DNA of 64,000 nucleotides from Vibrio sp. CDRSL-10 TSBA (GCA_039696685.1 CP155565.1:558001-622000); one strand, 5' to 3'; counted from the first letter of the stretch, positions 45,628 to 55,783 are shown. Program-made: numbers and translations. Notes: generated by a model not told the origin, from the sequence alone.

Positions 45628-46486
45628 AGCCCGCTGCCCGGCCTCTTGTGGTGAGTTTATTCAAGGCTGGATTGGTGGCAGCGAAAAACTGATTTCCTGC
45701 CCGATTGACTGGTTCAGTACCGTGAGCGTCACTGACGGCAATGCCGCCAGCAGCCAGCAGCGCCCGCTCATGAGACAAGCGCTTGAGCTCGCTCTGCGAA
45801 CCATTGGCGTCGATGCCAGCGAAAGTCATGGTCTTAAAATCGAGTTTGACTCCACCATCCCTGTCGCCAAAGGCATGGCAAGCAGTACGGCGGATATTGC
45901 CGCCACCATCGCCGCGACCTATCGTCATTATCGCCAAGCCATATCCGAATCCGAACTGGCTGCGCTGTGCGCACAAATCGAACCCAGCGACAGCATTATG
46001 TTCAGCCGCTTCACCCTGTTTGATCATCACCGCGGAACCGTGACTGAACAGTTCGATACGGTAAACAATCTTGATGTTCTGGTGCTGGAAAGCACCCATC
46101 AGTTATGTACCGCCAGCTATCACCGTCTTGATCGGATGGCGAAGCTGCAGCGCTCCGCCACTAAGCTAGAACACTCGGTCGTTCAGTTTGCACAAGCCCT
46201 GCGCTCGCAGGATCTCTATCAACTCGGCAGGTCCGTGACCACCAGCGCGATAGAAAGCCAACATATTGTCATGAAGCCCCACTTCACTCAGCTTGTGCAG
46301 TTGGTTGAAAAACACAGCTTATACGGCATCAATGTCGCCCACAGCGGCACAGTGGCTGGCTTGCTGTTTGACCGTGCCAAACACGATATCGAGGCCGTGA
46401 TAGCAGACATCAACACAACTCACATCAACCAGACCTACACCCGCAATTATCTTTGCCGGGTGATCGCCGGGGGAACTGGCGGATAA
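45620..46486 (+). CDS. pduX: L-threonine kinase PduX, GHMP family
   Basis: 288 aa, intact. Starts ARCPASCGEFIQGWIGG, the PduX form of the GHMP N-terminus, with the phosphate loop PVAKGMASSTADIAATIAA near residues 80-98 and a late NVAHSGTVAGLLFD. Phosphorylates L-threonine for the CobD-type decarboxylase, the first step to the aminopropanol linker of cobalamin. ATG 45620 lies in the last codons of the cobD gene, so both are translated together. Confidence 0.9.
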   Translation: MAEARCPASCGEFIQGWIGGSEKLISCPIDWFSTVSVTDGNAASSQQRPLMRQALELALRTIGVDASESHGLKIEFDSTIPVAKGMASSTADIAATIAATYRHYRQAISESELAALCAQIEPSDSIMFSRFTLFDHHRGTVTEQFDTVNNLDVLVLESTHQLCTASYHRLDRMAKLQRSATKLEHSVVQFAQALRSQDLYQLGRSVTTSAIESQHIVMKPHFTQLVQLVEKHSLYGINVAHSGTVAGLLFDRAKHDIEAVIADINTTHINQTYTRNYLCRVIAGGTGG

Positions 46487-46515
46487 CATTCCAACCTGTA
46501 TGTTATCCGCTAATT

Positions 46516-46690
46516 TTAGTCTGATCGCGGCAGCAAACTGCGATTTTCTCCGACGATCTGCAAAATGACATTAACCAGTTCCTGAGCCGCTTTAGAAAGT
46601 GGTCGGTTTCTGCGCCACCATCAGGCCGATATCACGATACAGCCGTTCCTTAATTGGTATCAGGCACACATTGGGGAAACAATGGCAAAA
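46516..46690 (-). pseudogene. Remnant: C-terminal 58 residues of a LysR-family regulator
   Basis: Once extra bases at 46607-46609 and 46677-46679 are dropped, the minus strand reads LLPLFPNVCLIPIKERLYRD and on to AQELVNVILQIVGENRSLLP with a TAA stop at 46516-46518. This is the typical last part of a LysR effector domain. The DNA-binding domain and most of the effector domain are absent: homology stops near 46690, where the racemase fragment on the other strand begins. Confidence 0.65.
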
Positions 46691-47138
46691 GGACATTGAT
46701 CTGCTCGTAGTCAGCTGCGCCGCAGATCCCGGAGTAGCAGCCCTGCGCAGCGCACTGTCGATTCCGGTCATGGGCGCTGGCGAATCTTGCTGTCATTTGG
46801 CCCGTCAACATGGTGATGTTATCGGAATTCTGGGCATCGAACCTGAACAACCTGCGGCTTTTAGCCGGGCATTGCGAGACTGCAAGTTGATTTACCGGCG
46901 TCCGGACAAGGTGGACTGTACGCACGATATTCATACAGCCGAGGGCAAGGCATCGATCATCGCTGCCGCTCTCGAATGTGAGCGTCTCGGCGCCCAAGTG
47001 ATTGCCCTTGCCTGTACCGGAATGGCCACTACCGATGTCGCTGGGTTGCTGGCGCCCTACACTGATTTACCGGTGATAAATCCCGTGCTGGCCGTCGCAC
47101 AGCTTATTAAGCAACGCGATGAAGACAAAAGGATTTAG
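46690..47138 (+). pseudogene. Remnant: Asp/Glu/hydantoin racemase lacking its N-terminus
   Basis: About 149 residues from KDIDLLVVSCAADPGVAALR to the natural C-terminus. Both halves of the family fold are normally present (about 230 aa); here the first 60-80 residues, including the start codon, are gone. The first catalytic Cys (SCAADPG) and the second (LACTGM) remain. No in-frame start with a ribosome site exists. The family is that of HpxA; function before the loss is unknown. A terminator follows. Confidence 0.7.
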
Positions 47139-47142
47139 GTAT

Positions 47143-47176
47143 AAAACACCAGTTTCAGGCTGGTGTTTTGCTTTTC
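47143..47176 (+). terminator. Terminator after racemase remnant
   Basis: AAAACACCAG pairs with CTGGTGTTTT across TTTCAGG, then GCTTTT. Suggests that the now broken gene was once a transcribed unit end. Confidence 0.8.
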
Positions 47177-47341
47177 AATAACATTCACCGACCTAACACC
47201 TTTAAATCATTACTAAATCTCAAATCGACATTTTGTTGTCATAAGTTCGAATTCCTCGATTTGACTAGGAAAATCTGTTGTTTCTTTGCTAGCTTATTTA
47301 GTAACGAGACAAGGCTGTAACTCAACTGGATAAGAGTCAAC

Positions 47342-48961
47342 GTGGAACAACAGAACACACATGACAACGGATTTGAAACCGTATTCCGGTACTCCAAAGA
47401 TGGTCTGGCCCTTTTCAAAGACGGTGTTTTTGTAGATTGTAATCAATCCATGCTCGAGTTGGTTGGCTTACAGGAAAAAGAACAGTTTATTGGCCTGACT
47501 CCATTCGACTTTTCGCCTAAGTACCAATTTGATGGTCGCAACTCGGAAGAGAAAGGCATGGAATACATCAACCGCTGCTACGATGAAGGCAGTGTCCGCT
47601 TTGAGTGGATACACCAAAAATTCAACGGGGAGCCATTCTGGTGTGAAGTAATCATCACCACTATGATCCTGGACGGCGATGTGGTGGTACATACCAACTG
47701 GCGCAATATTAGTGAGAAGAAAGACCTCGAATTAAAACTTGCCGAACAGAAAGAAATCTTTGAGACCCTGTTTAACGAGTCCATGGATGGACTGTCCATT
47801 TTTGATGGTCATCAGTACATCGACTGCAACAAAGCGTTTTTGAACTTATTCGGATTCACCCACAAAGATCAGGTCATGGGGTTACATCCTATCAACCTTT
47901 CACCGGAGTTGCAGCCAGACGGAAGAACTTCAAGAGATTCGGTTCGTAAGGTGTTGCAGGATTCTTTAGGCAGAGGCAGTACCCGCTTTGAATGGGTGCA
48001 CCAGAAAGTCGACGGCACTAAGTTTTGGGCAGAAGTGATTCTGACCAAGGTGAAATTAAACGGCGTCTTTTCAATCTACGCGGCCATTAGGGATATTTCT
48101 GAAAAGAAACAGTTAGAGCTGGAACTGTATGAACGTAACGCAGAATTAGACAGAACCAATCAGGACCTGGAGAAAATGCTTGATCATCTGAAACAAACTC
48201 AGGACCAGTTGGTTGAGTCTGAAAAAATGGCCAGCCTTGGCTCACTGGTTGCTGGCGTAGCTCACGAAATCAATACCCCGGTCGGTGTGGGATTGATGGG
48301 AATCACTCATCTGATGGAAGAGAATGAAGCGATACGTAAGCGCTATCAAAACGGTGAACTCAGCGAAGAAGTGTTCGAAGATTACCTCAGCAACACTACC
48401 GACTTGTCGAAAATTGTACTCAAAAATCTCGACCGGACTGCACATCTGGTGCGCGGTTTTAAACAGATCGCTGTCGATCAAGCCAGTGAAGAAGAGCGGG
48501 CCATTAACCTCAAAGAGTACATAGAAGAAATCATTTTCAGTCTGGGTTCAGTGACACGTAAAGCCAATGCGAATATCGAGGTTGATTGCCCGCCAGACTA
48601 CCATGTCATCACCAACCCGGGACATTTATCACAGGTTGTCACCAACCTGATCGTCAATTCCATTACGCACGGTTTTCAAGACAAGAAAGGCGGTAAAATT
48701 AACATCAACATACGTGAAAAAAGCGCCAAGCAGTTTACGATGATTTACAAGGACGATGGCAAGGGGATCAGCAAAAGTAATCTTACCAAGATATTTGATC
48801 CTTTCTTTACCACCAATCGCGCCAATGGCGGCAGCGGCTTAGGCCTGAATGTGACTTATAATATCGTCAAAAACACCTTTCATGGCTCCATTACTTGTCG
48901 CAGTCAGGAAAATGAAGGCGTCGAATTCACGCTAAACCTGAAAGTAAAAGAAAGAGTGTAA
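47342..48961 (+). CDS. PAS-PAS sensor histidine kinase
   Basis: 539 aa, intact. Two related PAS domains (about residues 10-125 and 132-252; each with a FEW(I/V)HQK segment), a coiled coil (255-305), a dimerisation/phosphoacceptor helix with His in SLVAGVAHEINTPVG (about 307), and a HATPase domain (N box SITHGFQD, G1 DDGKGIS, G2 GGSGLGLNV). No transmembrane segment, so it senses a cytoplasmic signal. The start GTG 47342 is the only one that precedes PAS1. No receiver domain or response regulator follows on the same strand; the HD-GYP regulator converges from the other side. Confidence 0.88.
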   Translation: MEQQNTHDNGFETVFRYSKDGLALFKDGVFVDCNQSMLELVGLQEKEQFIGLTPFDFSPKYQFDGRNSEEKGMEYINRCYDEGSVRFEWIHQKFNGEPFWCEVIITTMILDGDVVVHTNWRNISEKKDLELKLAEQKEIFETLFNESMDGLSIFDGHQYIDCNKAFLNLFGFTHKDQVMGLHPINLSPELQPDGRTSRDSVRKVLQDSLGRGSTRFEWVHQKVDGTKFWAEVILTKVKLNGVFSIYAAIRDISEKKQLELELYERNAELDRTNQDLEKMLDHLKQTQDQLVESEKMASLGSLVAGVAHEINTPVGVGLMGITHLMEENEAIRKRYQNGELSEEVFEDYLSNTTDLSKIVLKNLDRTAHLVRGFKQIAVDQASEEERAINLKEYIEEIIFSLGSVTRKANANIEVDCPPDYHVITNPGHLSQVVTNLIVNSITHGFQDKKGGKININIREKSAKQFTMIYKDDGKGISKSNLTKIFDPFFTTNRANGGSGLGLNVTYNIVKNTFHGSITCRSQENEGVEFTLNLKVKERV

Positions 48962-49011
48962 GCGTTAATATCACGCATTAAGTTCGATTGCAGCTCAACA
49001 CTGGCACAGAT

Positions 49012-49041
49012 GAAAAATGGCGTATTTAAATCAATACGCCA
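49012..49041 (-). terminator. Terminator of the HD-GYP gene
   Basis: On the minus strand GGCGTATT pairs with AATACGCC across GATTTA, followed by ATTTTTC. It sits in the convergent gap with the histidine kinase gene. Confidence 0.7.
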
Positions 49042-49079
49042 CTCTCTGCTCGATAATGCCCGGCCAATCTCTCTGCGCA

Positions 49080-50631
49080 CTAATCAGGATAGATATCACG
49101 CAGAGCCATAATACTGGCAAAGTGTTCAATGGCCAGATCACAAATCTGCGGGTCAAAGTGACGACCGCGCTCTTGCTTCAGCAGTTCAAGAATCTTATCC
49201 GCACTCCACGGCTCCTTATAAGAGCGACGGGCGGCAAGTGCGTCAATCACATCGGCAATCGCCATCAATCGCCCTTCGACCGGAATTTCCCGGCCTTTTA
49301 AGCCCGACGGATAACCAGAACCATCCCATTTTTCATGATGATAAAGCGCAATCCGCGCGCCCATTTGCGGCAATGCCCGTTTGGATTTACACAGCAGGTC
49401 ATAACCAACCTGGGCATGGGTTTTCATCACTTCCCATTCATCTGCATCCAGTTTACCGGGCTTATGTAGTATACGTTTCTGGTACCGCAATCTTGCCGAT
49501 ATCATGCATTGGCGTCGCGTGTTTAATCAGTTGCACGAAGTTTTCATCCAGTCGCAAACGCTGGGCCAAAAACTCACAAATCAGAGAAACCCTGCGTACA
49601 TGTGAACCGGTCTCCTTGCTGCGCATCTCAATGGCGTCACCCAAAATGTACATCAGCTCTTGCTGGGTGCGTTCAATATCTTCCCGACGAGTAAGGTTCT
49701 CAAAAATGATGGATACCTTGGTCAGTAAGACGTTGAGTAAACGCAGCGTCATTGGAGAAACTGGTACTGAATACGTTATCAGGGTCGAGCTCTCACTGAT
49801 TTCCGAAAGCTGCGTGAAATTGCAAAAGTGTCCGATGTCGACCTGATTTGCCTTGTGGCTTAACGTCTTGTCTAAATATTCACTGACCTGAGGCGAGAAA
49901 ATATCGTGGTCAAAACCGCTCTCCATTTTAAATTGCTGCCCATCAAACGACAGCAGGATCTGTTCCCGATTACCTAACGCGTTTATCTGCTGATATTTCA
50001 GGTAAAAACCAACGTTGTCTTGCCCTAGTAAATTCTGAGCTTCCTTCCGCACCTGCTCACTGAATCCTTCGCTGTTCGAGGCTTGTAGTACCCGGGTTGT
50101 TGCGCTGACGACATCTTCCAGCCCACGATGGCCCTGCTCAACTTCGAGAATATCGCGATAAGAACGAATCGCAGAATAGATGGTGGTTTTGAGACGAGTA
50201 GAATTAAGCTCAGTTTTACTTTTATAATCGTTGATGTCGTAATCACGAATCACATCTTCTTCCGGTGCCTCACCCGGTTGTCCGGTGCGTAACACTAGAC
50301 GAGTGGACGTATTACGTTCACGAATCCATTTTACTAACTCCAGACCAGCATGATTATTTTCCATCACCACATCGACCAGTGCGAGTGCAATGTCTGAATG
50401 CTGCTCAAAAAGAAGTTTGGCTTCTTCTGCTGAATGGGCTTTTAAAAACTGCAGAGGACGACTGTCTACCAGAACACGTTTTAGCACCATCTCAGACACA
50501 GTGATCACATCATCTTCGTCATCAATCAGGGCAACTTTCCAGGGAAAAAGAGTCTCTTCCTGATTGACCTTAACGGTATCAATCTTTGCAGTTTGTGCAG
50601 CAGCTTTCTTTGTAAACAATGGGTTTGGCAT
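49080..50631 (-). CDS. Response regulator with DUF3369 and HD-GYP domains (frame broken by one base)
   Basis: 516 aa after removing one base from 49476-49478 (KIAVPERILHKPGKLDADEW). Receiver domain at about 30-150 (ALIDDEDDV, phosphoacceptor in IALALVDVVMEN), a middle DUF3369-type domain, and an HD-GYP domain with HDIGK (about 374) and YHHEKWDGSGYPSGLKG (about 428). HD-GYP proteins hydrolyse cyclic di-GMP; the metal ligands look complete, so it is probably active. It is convergent with the kinase at 47342, a candidate partner. Confidence 0.9.
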
Positions 50632-50976
50632 AAAGTCTACCTGAACGTCTATTACAACAATTTACAGCTTCCTAAAACTATAGTTTGCCTCTGAATTAGC
50701 GTCTACTTATCTTGCACAAAACACGCACAAAGCCCATTTTGATCTTCAAATAAAATTAAAACTTGCTTTTCATCGATTAAGTTACTTATGAGCCAGACAT
50801 TTATTCGCACAAATATCTCATTGTTAGTATGCATATAAGTCGCACAACACTTCACACATTCTGCTTTTGAGATCGTAAATGCCAGTAAAAAGGCCAGACT
50901 GGTTATAACCAATCTGGCCTTTTGGATTAAACACAGCAGACTTAATGCTACCGCTCGATAATGTCCTGCTTAGGAC
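50632..50976. other. Gene-free region between HD-GYP and cytochrome genes
   Basis: 345 bp holding the terminator at 50886-50922 and presumably the HD-GYP promoter. A 69-codon minus-strand open frame (50703-50912) covers the terminator and is not believed. Confidence 0.55.
50886..50922 (-). terminator. Terminator of the gluconate-dehydrogenase-type operon
   Basis: AAAAGGCCAGA pairs with TCTGGCCTTTTT (minus strand) over a loop that itself contains GGTTATAACC; a five-T run follows on the minus strand. It lies 55 bases beyond the cytochrome stop. Confidence 0.85.
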
Positions 50977-52383
50977 TTAACGCTTACGACGCCACATCAA
51001 CCAACCGACCAGAGCAATAAGCACCAACACACCAGCCGCCACTCCAAGTTGCGCCAGTAATACCAGCGGAGACGTCGGACCGCCACGGCGGATTTCAGCA
51101 ACTTGTTCTGGTGACACCGTCACATCTTGCTTACCATAACGCTGCAGGATCCAGTTCGACAAGGTTGCCACCTGCTGATCATCTAAATGATTGAGCGCGT
51201 TGGGCTGGTCGCCAAACGGAGGCATAAACACGTCGCCTTCTGCGGTATCACGTTCCACACCAAACAGAATGGTCGCGATCAAATTCGATGGATTATGCTC
51301 TGCCGTAGCGCTGTTGTGGAACAGGCTTGGATAGAAACCATCTTTGGTGCCTTGCGCGCTGCTGCCGTGACAAGATGAACAGTTGCCGGAAAACAGACGG
51401 GCGCCTTCATCACTGACCGCTTCATTAAAGCCAATGCCGCGGATCGCCACCAGGTTATGACTCGCTTCTCCCTGAGTAAAGCGTGAAGGCCCGGAAGATA
51501 CGTTAGTCTGATCCGGCACACTATGCATATATTCAGCGATCGCGTTCAGATCCTCATCCGAGAGATATCGGAAGCTATGGGTAATCGCTTCAGCCATACT
51601 GCCTGCCGCCTGCGCTTTGCCTTCCAGACGGCCGGTACGCAGATAGGTGACCAGCTCCTGCTGTGACCACTCACCAATACCACTGACCGGATCCGAAGTA
51701 ATATTCGGCGCGTACCAACCACCAACCTGAGCGCCAGTCATCGCTTCAGCGGATTTTTCCTGCATCAGAAAGCCACGTGGCGTATGACAGGTACTGCAGT
51801 GCGCGGCCCCGTCCACCAGATAACGGCCACGGTTCCAGCTATCACTTTGTGTCGTATCCGGCTGGTAACCAGGATCATTCAGGAACAGTGCATTCCAGAC
51901 CATCATAGAGAAACGCAGATTGAGCGGGAATGGCAGTTGTGTCTCCGCCGTCGGACGATCAACCGGCTGCACTCCGGACATGAAATACGCATACAAAGCA
52001 TGAATATCGTCATCAGTCAGTGTGGCATAAGCGGTGTAAGGCATCGCCGGATAAAGACGCGCGCCGTCAGCACGAACACCTTTACGCAGCGCATCAGCGA
52101 ACTGCTGCTCAGTGTAGTTACCAATGCCGTTCGCTTTTGACGGCGTGATATTGGTGGCAATAATCTCACCTACCGGGGAAGCAATCGCTTTACCACCGGC
52201 AAAAGGCTGTCCGCCGTGTGCCGTGTGACACGCGGTACAGTCCGAGGCAACCGCCAGATACTGACCTTTTTGGATCAGCGCATCGTCGGCACCATGAGCA
52301 GCAACATCTGTAGCAGCATAAGCCGAACCGTAGCCCAGAGCGAGCATCAACGCGAGCGCGCCGGATTTGAGTGTCAGCATCAT
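50977..52383 (-). CDS. Triheme cytochrome c subunit of a membrane-bound GMC dehydrogenase
   Basis: 468 aa, intact. Signal peptide (LALMLALGYGSAYA), three cytochrome c domains with CTACH, CSTCH and CSSCH heme sites, and a C-terminal membrane anchor (LGVAAGVLVLIALVGWLMWRRKR). Carries electrons from the flavoprotein encoded upstream to ubiquinone or the oxidase chain, on the periplasmic face. Layout matches gluconate 2-dehydrogenase and alcohol/sorbitol dehydrogenase cytochrome subunits. Begins directly at the end of the flavoprotein gene. Confidence 0.9.
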   Translation of the reverse strand: MMLTLKSGALALMLALGYGSAYAATDVAAHGADDALIQKGQYLAVASDCTACHTAHGGQPFAGGKAIASPVGEIIATNITPSKANGIGNYTEQQFADALRKGVRADGARLYPAMPYTAYATLTDDDIHALYAYFMSGVQPVDRPTAETQLPFPLNLRFSMMVWNALFLNDPGYQPDTTQSDSWNRGRYLVDGAAHCSTCHTPRGFLMQEKSAEAMTGAQVGGWYAPNITSDPVSGIGEWSQQELVTYLRTGRLEGKAQAAGSMAEAITHSFRYLSDEDLNAIAEYMHSVPDQTNVSSGPSRFTQGEASHNLVAIRGIGFNEAVSDEGARLFSGNCSSCHGSSAQGTKDGFYPSLFHNSATAEHNPSNLIATILFGVERDTAEGDVFMPPFGDQPNALNHLDDQQVATLSNWILQRYGKQDVTVSPEQVAEIRRGGPTSPLVLLAQLGVAAGVLVLIALVGWLMWRRKR

Positions 52384-54011
52384 TACGCCTCCTGAGCCTG
52401 TTTAACAATGGCTTCAGCGGCCTTGAATGCCAACGCGACCATGGTAATTGTGCTGTTACCACAAGCGGTACTCGGCATAGCGCCGCCGCCAGGCAGGAAC
52501 AGGTTACGGTGATCGTGCGAACGACAAACATCATCGACCACAGAAGTCGCAGGATCACGGCCCATAATGGTACCGCCCATGATGTGTTTACTCGGGTTAA
52601 ACTGCTTGGAAAAGGTCTTATCAATCGCGCCCATCGCCTCGGCAATATCATTGGCAATCGGTTTTGAATACTGCTCGTGAGAACGACGAACGTAATCACC
52701 CACATCGTAATTGATCGCGGGTTTTGGCAGGCCGAGCCAGTCTTTTTTATCCGACAGGGTCAGGCGGTTATTGGAATCCGGCAGCATCTCATGCGCCATG
52801 ACAATATTGGCAGTACACGCGGTCATGCGACGGATTTCTTCATCCAGCGCTTTACCCACTAGGCCTTTCTGCAACGCACCGAAGGTAACAAATCGGTTAC
52901 GGGCAAAGTTGTTGAATCGGAAATACGCCCCCGCGTGCTGTGAGCGGAAATCGCCCTGCGAGGTTTCCATAATACCACTGTTCACCACCGGGCCAACACC
53001 CGCCCAGTAAGGTTCATCCAAGGTTACCGTCATGGTGATCTGCGGGTGGTCCATCATGTTACGACCAACCTGATCCGAACTGTTGGCAATCCCGTTCGGG
53101 TTGCGCGAATCGGTCGACATCAGCAGCAGCTTTGGTGTTTCCAGGCCGTTACAGGCGATGATAAACAAATTACCGTTCACCCGATGAGTCTGCTTATGCT
53201 GGTCATAGTAATGCACCGCTTCGATGTTGTTTTTGGCATTGGTTTCAATGCGCCACACCACCGAGTTATACAGAATCGTCGCACCTTTGGCTTCAAGACG
53301 GGATAACGCGGTCGCACCGTCATATTTAGCGCCTACCGGACAAACCGGCACACAGTTGTTGTTGGCACAACATGCAGGACGATCATCATAAGAAGTGCCG
53401 CTGTTACGCGCCTGCGCTGTCGGGATATTATGCAGACCGAGCTTTTCACGCACCACCGCAGTAAAACGCTCTTCTCCAGGACCAAACGGTAACGCCGGCA
53501 TCGGGTAAGGCTTGGAGCGCTTCGCCGGCCATTGCAGTGCCGGATCATCCGGGCCACAAATACCCAGTTTGTATTCTGCGCGCACATAGTAAGGTTCCAG
53601 CGTATCGTAGTCGAAGGCCCAGTCGCGACCGACGCCATACAGACTGTGCAGTCGCAGATCATCCGGCGTCATCCGCCAGCAGGTTCCGGCCCAATGCCAG
53701 GTCGAACCACCAGCATAACGGACGTAACTTTGCGCGTAGGCATCTTTACCGCTTAATTGCAGGTAGTCCTGACCCGGGCCGACCGGCTCCGGGTGAGGCG
53801 CCCACTCGCGAGACGGATAACACTCAATCGCCGTACCTTTGGCAGCCAGAGGCAGGTTACGATAGTTTTCTACAATTTCCGCACGTGATACACGCGGACC
53901 GGCTTCAATCATAAGGACCGGAACACCGGCATCGAGCAATTGCTCTGCGATCACCACGCCGACAACGCCGGTACCGACGATCACTACAGGTGACTGATTT
54001 GGGGATGTCAT
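52383..54011 (-). CDS. GMC-family FAD dehydrogenase, gluconate 2-dehydrogenase large-subunit type
   Basis: 542 aa, intact. FAD motif VVIVGTGVVGVVIAEQLLDAG at residues 9-29, GGSTWHWAGT, a four-cysteine segment (ACCANNNCVPVCPVG, near 216-230) that may hold an iron-sulfur cluster as in this family, and the C-terminal HIMGGTIMG and STACGNSTITMVALAFKAAE with the active His/Asn region. Oxidises a sugar acid or alcohol in the periplasm, exported with the Tat subunit encoded upstream. The exact sugar is not readable from sequence; gluconate is the family default. Confidence 0.88.
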   Translation of the reverse strand: MTSPNQSPVVIVGTGVVGVVIAEQLLDAGVPVLMIEAGPRVSRAEIVENYRNLPLAAKGTAIECYPSREWAPHPEPVGPGQDYLQLSGKDAYAQSYVRYAGGSTWHWAGTCWRMTPDDLRLHSLYGVGRDWAFDYDTLEPYYVRAEYKLGICGPDDPALQWPAKRSKPYPMPALPFGPGEERFTAVVREKLGLHNIPTAQARNSGTSYDDRPACCANNNCVPVCPVGAKYDGATALSRLEAKGATILYNSVVWRIETNAKNNIEAVHYYDQHKQTHRVNGNLFIIACNGLETPKLLLMSTDSRNPNGIANSSDQVGRNMMDHPQITMTVTLDEPYWAGVGPVVNSGIMETSQGDFRSQHAGAYFRFNNFARNRFVTFGALQKGLVGKALDEEIRRMTACTANIVMAHEMLPDSNNRLTLSDKKDWLGLPKPAINYDVGDYVRRSHEQYSKPIANDIAEAMGAIDKTFSKQFNPSKHIMGGTIMGRDPATSVVDDVCRSHDHRNLFLPGGGAMPSTACGNSTITMVALAFKAAEAIVKQAQEA

Positions 54012-54030
54012 AAATTTCTTCTTGTCAGAT

Positions 54031-54576
54031 TCAGAATTGAGGTACGGGAAGGACTGGGGTGTTTACACGCTGCCAGTTGTTCGGACCACTGATGCCATAA
54101 GACGGAATCGTGATCACATCCAGCGTGGTCTGCCAGGTAAGAGCCTGCTCGAAAGCGAAGGTTTTGGCAGTGCGCGTCGGAGTGAGGCTACCGGTATACC
54201 AACCAAAGATAATTTTGTAAGCCAGATCCTGTAACTCACCTTGCGGGATCGCAGGGAAGAAATCTTCTACTATTGAAGCATTACGTGAGCGGGCAATAGC
54301 GATTAACTGATAGATATTCTCCAGTACGCCCTGCTCTTCGCTTTCCAGGACCGCCAACATACGCTGCCCTACTGCTTCATCCAGTTGATGATTCACCAAC
54401 AAGCGAGAAATCTGCATAAAAGGAGAAAAACTTTTGGATGGTTTAGACTCTGCCATCACAAATGACGGTAGCGCGGAGGTGACTACACCACCAGCGATAA
54501 TCACCGCACCAGAAAGCAGGACTTTCCGGCGTGAAAACTGGACCTTCCCTTCGGAAAGATCGTCGGAGTGAAACAT
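54031..54576 (-). CDS. Gluconate 2-dehydrogenase subunit 3 family protein with Tat signal
   Basis: 181 aa, intact. N-terminal twin-arginine signal (SRRKVLLSGAVIIAGGVV) carries the complex, probably the flavoprotein too, which has no signal of its own. The mature part is the all-helical subunit 3 domain ending FAFEQALTWQTTLDV. First gene of the three-gene operon (subunit 3, flavoprotein, cytochrome), the usual order. Confidence 0.88.
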   Translation of the reverse strand: MFHSDDLSEGKVQFSRRKVLLSGAVIIAGGVVTSALPSFVMAESKPSKSFSPFMQISRLLVNHQLDEAVGQRMLAVLESEEQGVLENIYQLIAIARSRNASIVEDFFPAIPQGELQDLAYKIIFGWYTGSLTPTRTAKTFAFEQALTWQTTLDVITIPSYGISGPNNWQRVNTPVLPVPQF

Positions 54577-55420
54577 GTTATTTCCCTGAATGTTTACTTG
54601 GCACTATATAAAAATAGGATGCGAGAAAGCATTCATTATTATTCTGTCAATAATAATGAATATCAGGGGCGTATTCTATCTGGTGAGACATCAAAATCAA
54701 TAGAGATAGTTATTAATAATAAACAACAAACTTTATTTAAAAGTGGCCACCTTAAACATTTAGATGGATTATATATTTAAGGTGCAACGCATCAATGCAG
54801 TGAATTAATCTTAATTAAACATGACAAACCACTATCAGTAATCTACTAAAAAATAGTAAGTTAAATAGCTTGATTTAAATTGAATAATGGCGCACGCCCT
54901 TTTAAATACAATAACTTGTCATCATAATACATTAGATTATTTAGTCTAAGAATTTTCCACGCCTGTGAAAATTAGCTAATTCCAGACAAACAATTTAAAT
55001 CCACCTTTCCACACAACACATAACATTAGCAATACCTATATTAGATATGATGATTACAAAAAAAGAGAAGATAGTAGCATTACAATTGATGTTTTATAAT
55101 TTAAATCTATTATTTAATAGAATATTAATTTACTAAAGTAATGAGTGAACGCCTTACTGTTAGCCAAGGTAGCGGACAAAATTTCCGATTAATCTCAATT
55201 TATAACCTTCTTCCAAAACAAAAAACGTTTAAGCGACACAGTCACTTCCATTGCAATGGTTAGTTATAGAGTAATAGACAGTTTCAAAATGATTGCAGGG
55301 TGCGGCGCGAAATAAGGATATTTTTTCACCACCGACTGGCCACGAAAAACACCAACGCAAAAACACGCAATTAAGCGCTTTATTTGAATTAGTCAGGGAT
55401 TAACTACAGAAGAGAAAGCT
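54577..55420. other. Long AT-rich gene-free region
   Basis: About 840 bp, very AT-rich from 54600 to 55250. A 70-codon open frame at 54568-54780 starts inside the promoter area and has no ribosome site or family likeness. Short hairpins such as TTAGATTATTTAGTCTAA (54929 region) occur, but no repeat or mobile element boundary could be shown. The base composition may mark old inserted DNA; this is only a suggestion. Confidence 0.5.
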
Positions 55421-55496
<76 letters not shown>

Positions 55497-55664
55497 CATC
55501 GAAGCGATGAAGCTACTATGCCACAACCATTGAAAAAGAAAACCGTTTTTTCGTAAATTCAGGTTGTTTGCATAGTTAATAATCAATTAAACATCAATTG
55601 GTTAGCTTTTCGACATGCCGCACAGTTTTTCTAAGATTACTGATTTAGCGCTGCGTTACCGGTT

Positions 55665-55703
55665 TAGAACTTAATGACCGCTATAGAAACTTAATGACTG
55701 CTA
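55665..55703. repeat. Two 19-bp tandem copies, one carrying an extra A
   Basis: TAGAACTTAATGACCGCTA (55665-55683) is followed by a copy that reads TAGAAACTTAATGACTGCTA (55684-55703). Apart from one C/T change the copies differ only by GAAC against GAAAC, the same change that breaks the genes here. Confidence 0.8.
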
Positions 55704-55783
55704 TAGCGATGCGTCGCCGCAGATATGTTCATCGCTGACAAATAGGGCTACCCTAGGTGGACCCATTGACTGCCTGACCGATT

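Noticed and set aside
50703-50912. 69-residue minus-strand protein
   Set aside because: Its frame overlaps the terminator of the neighbouring operon and has no supporting signals.
54568-54780. 70-residue plus-strand protein
   Set aside because: Starts antisense to the subunit 3 gene, lies in very AT-rich DNA, no ribosome site or family likeness.
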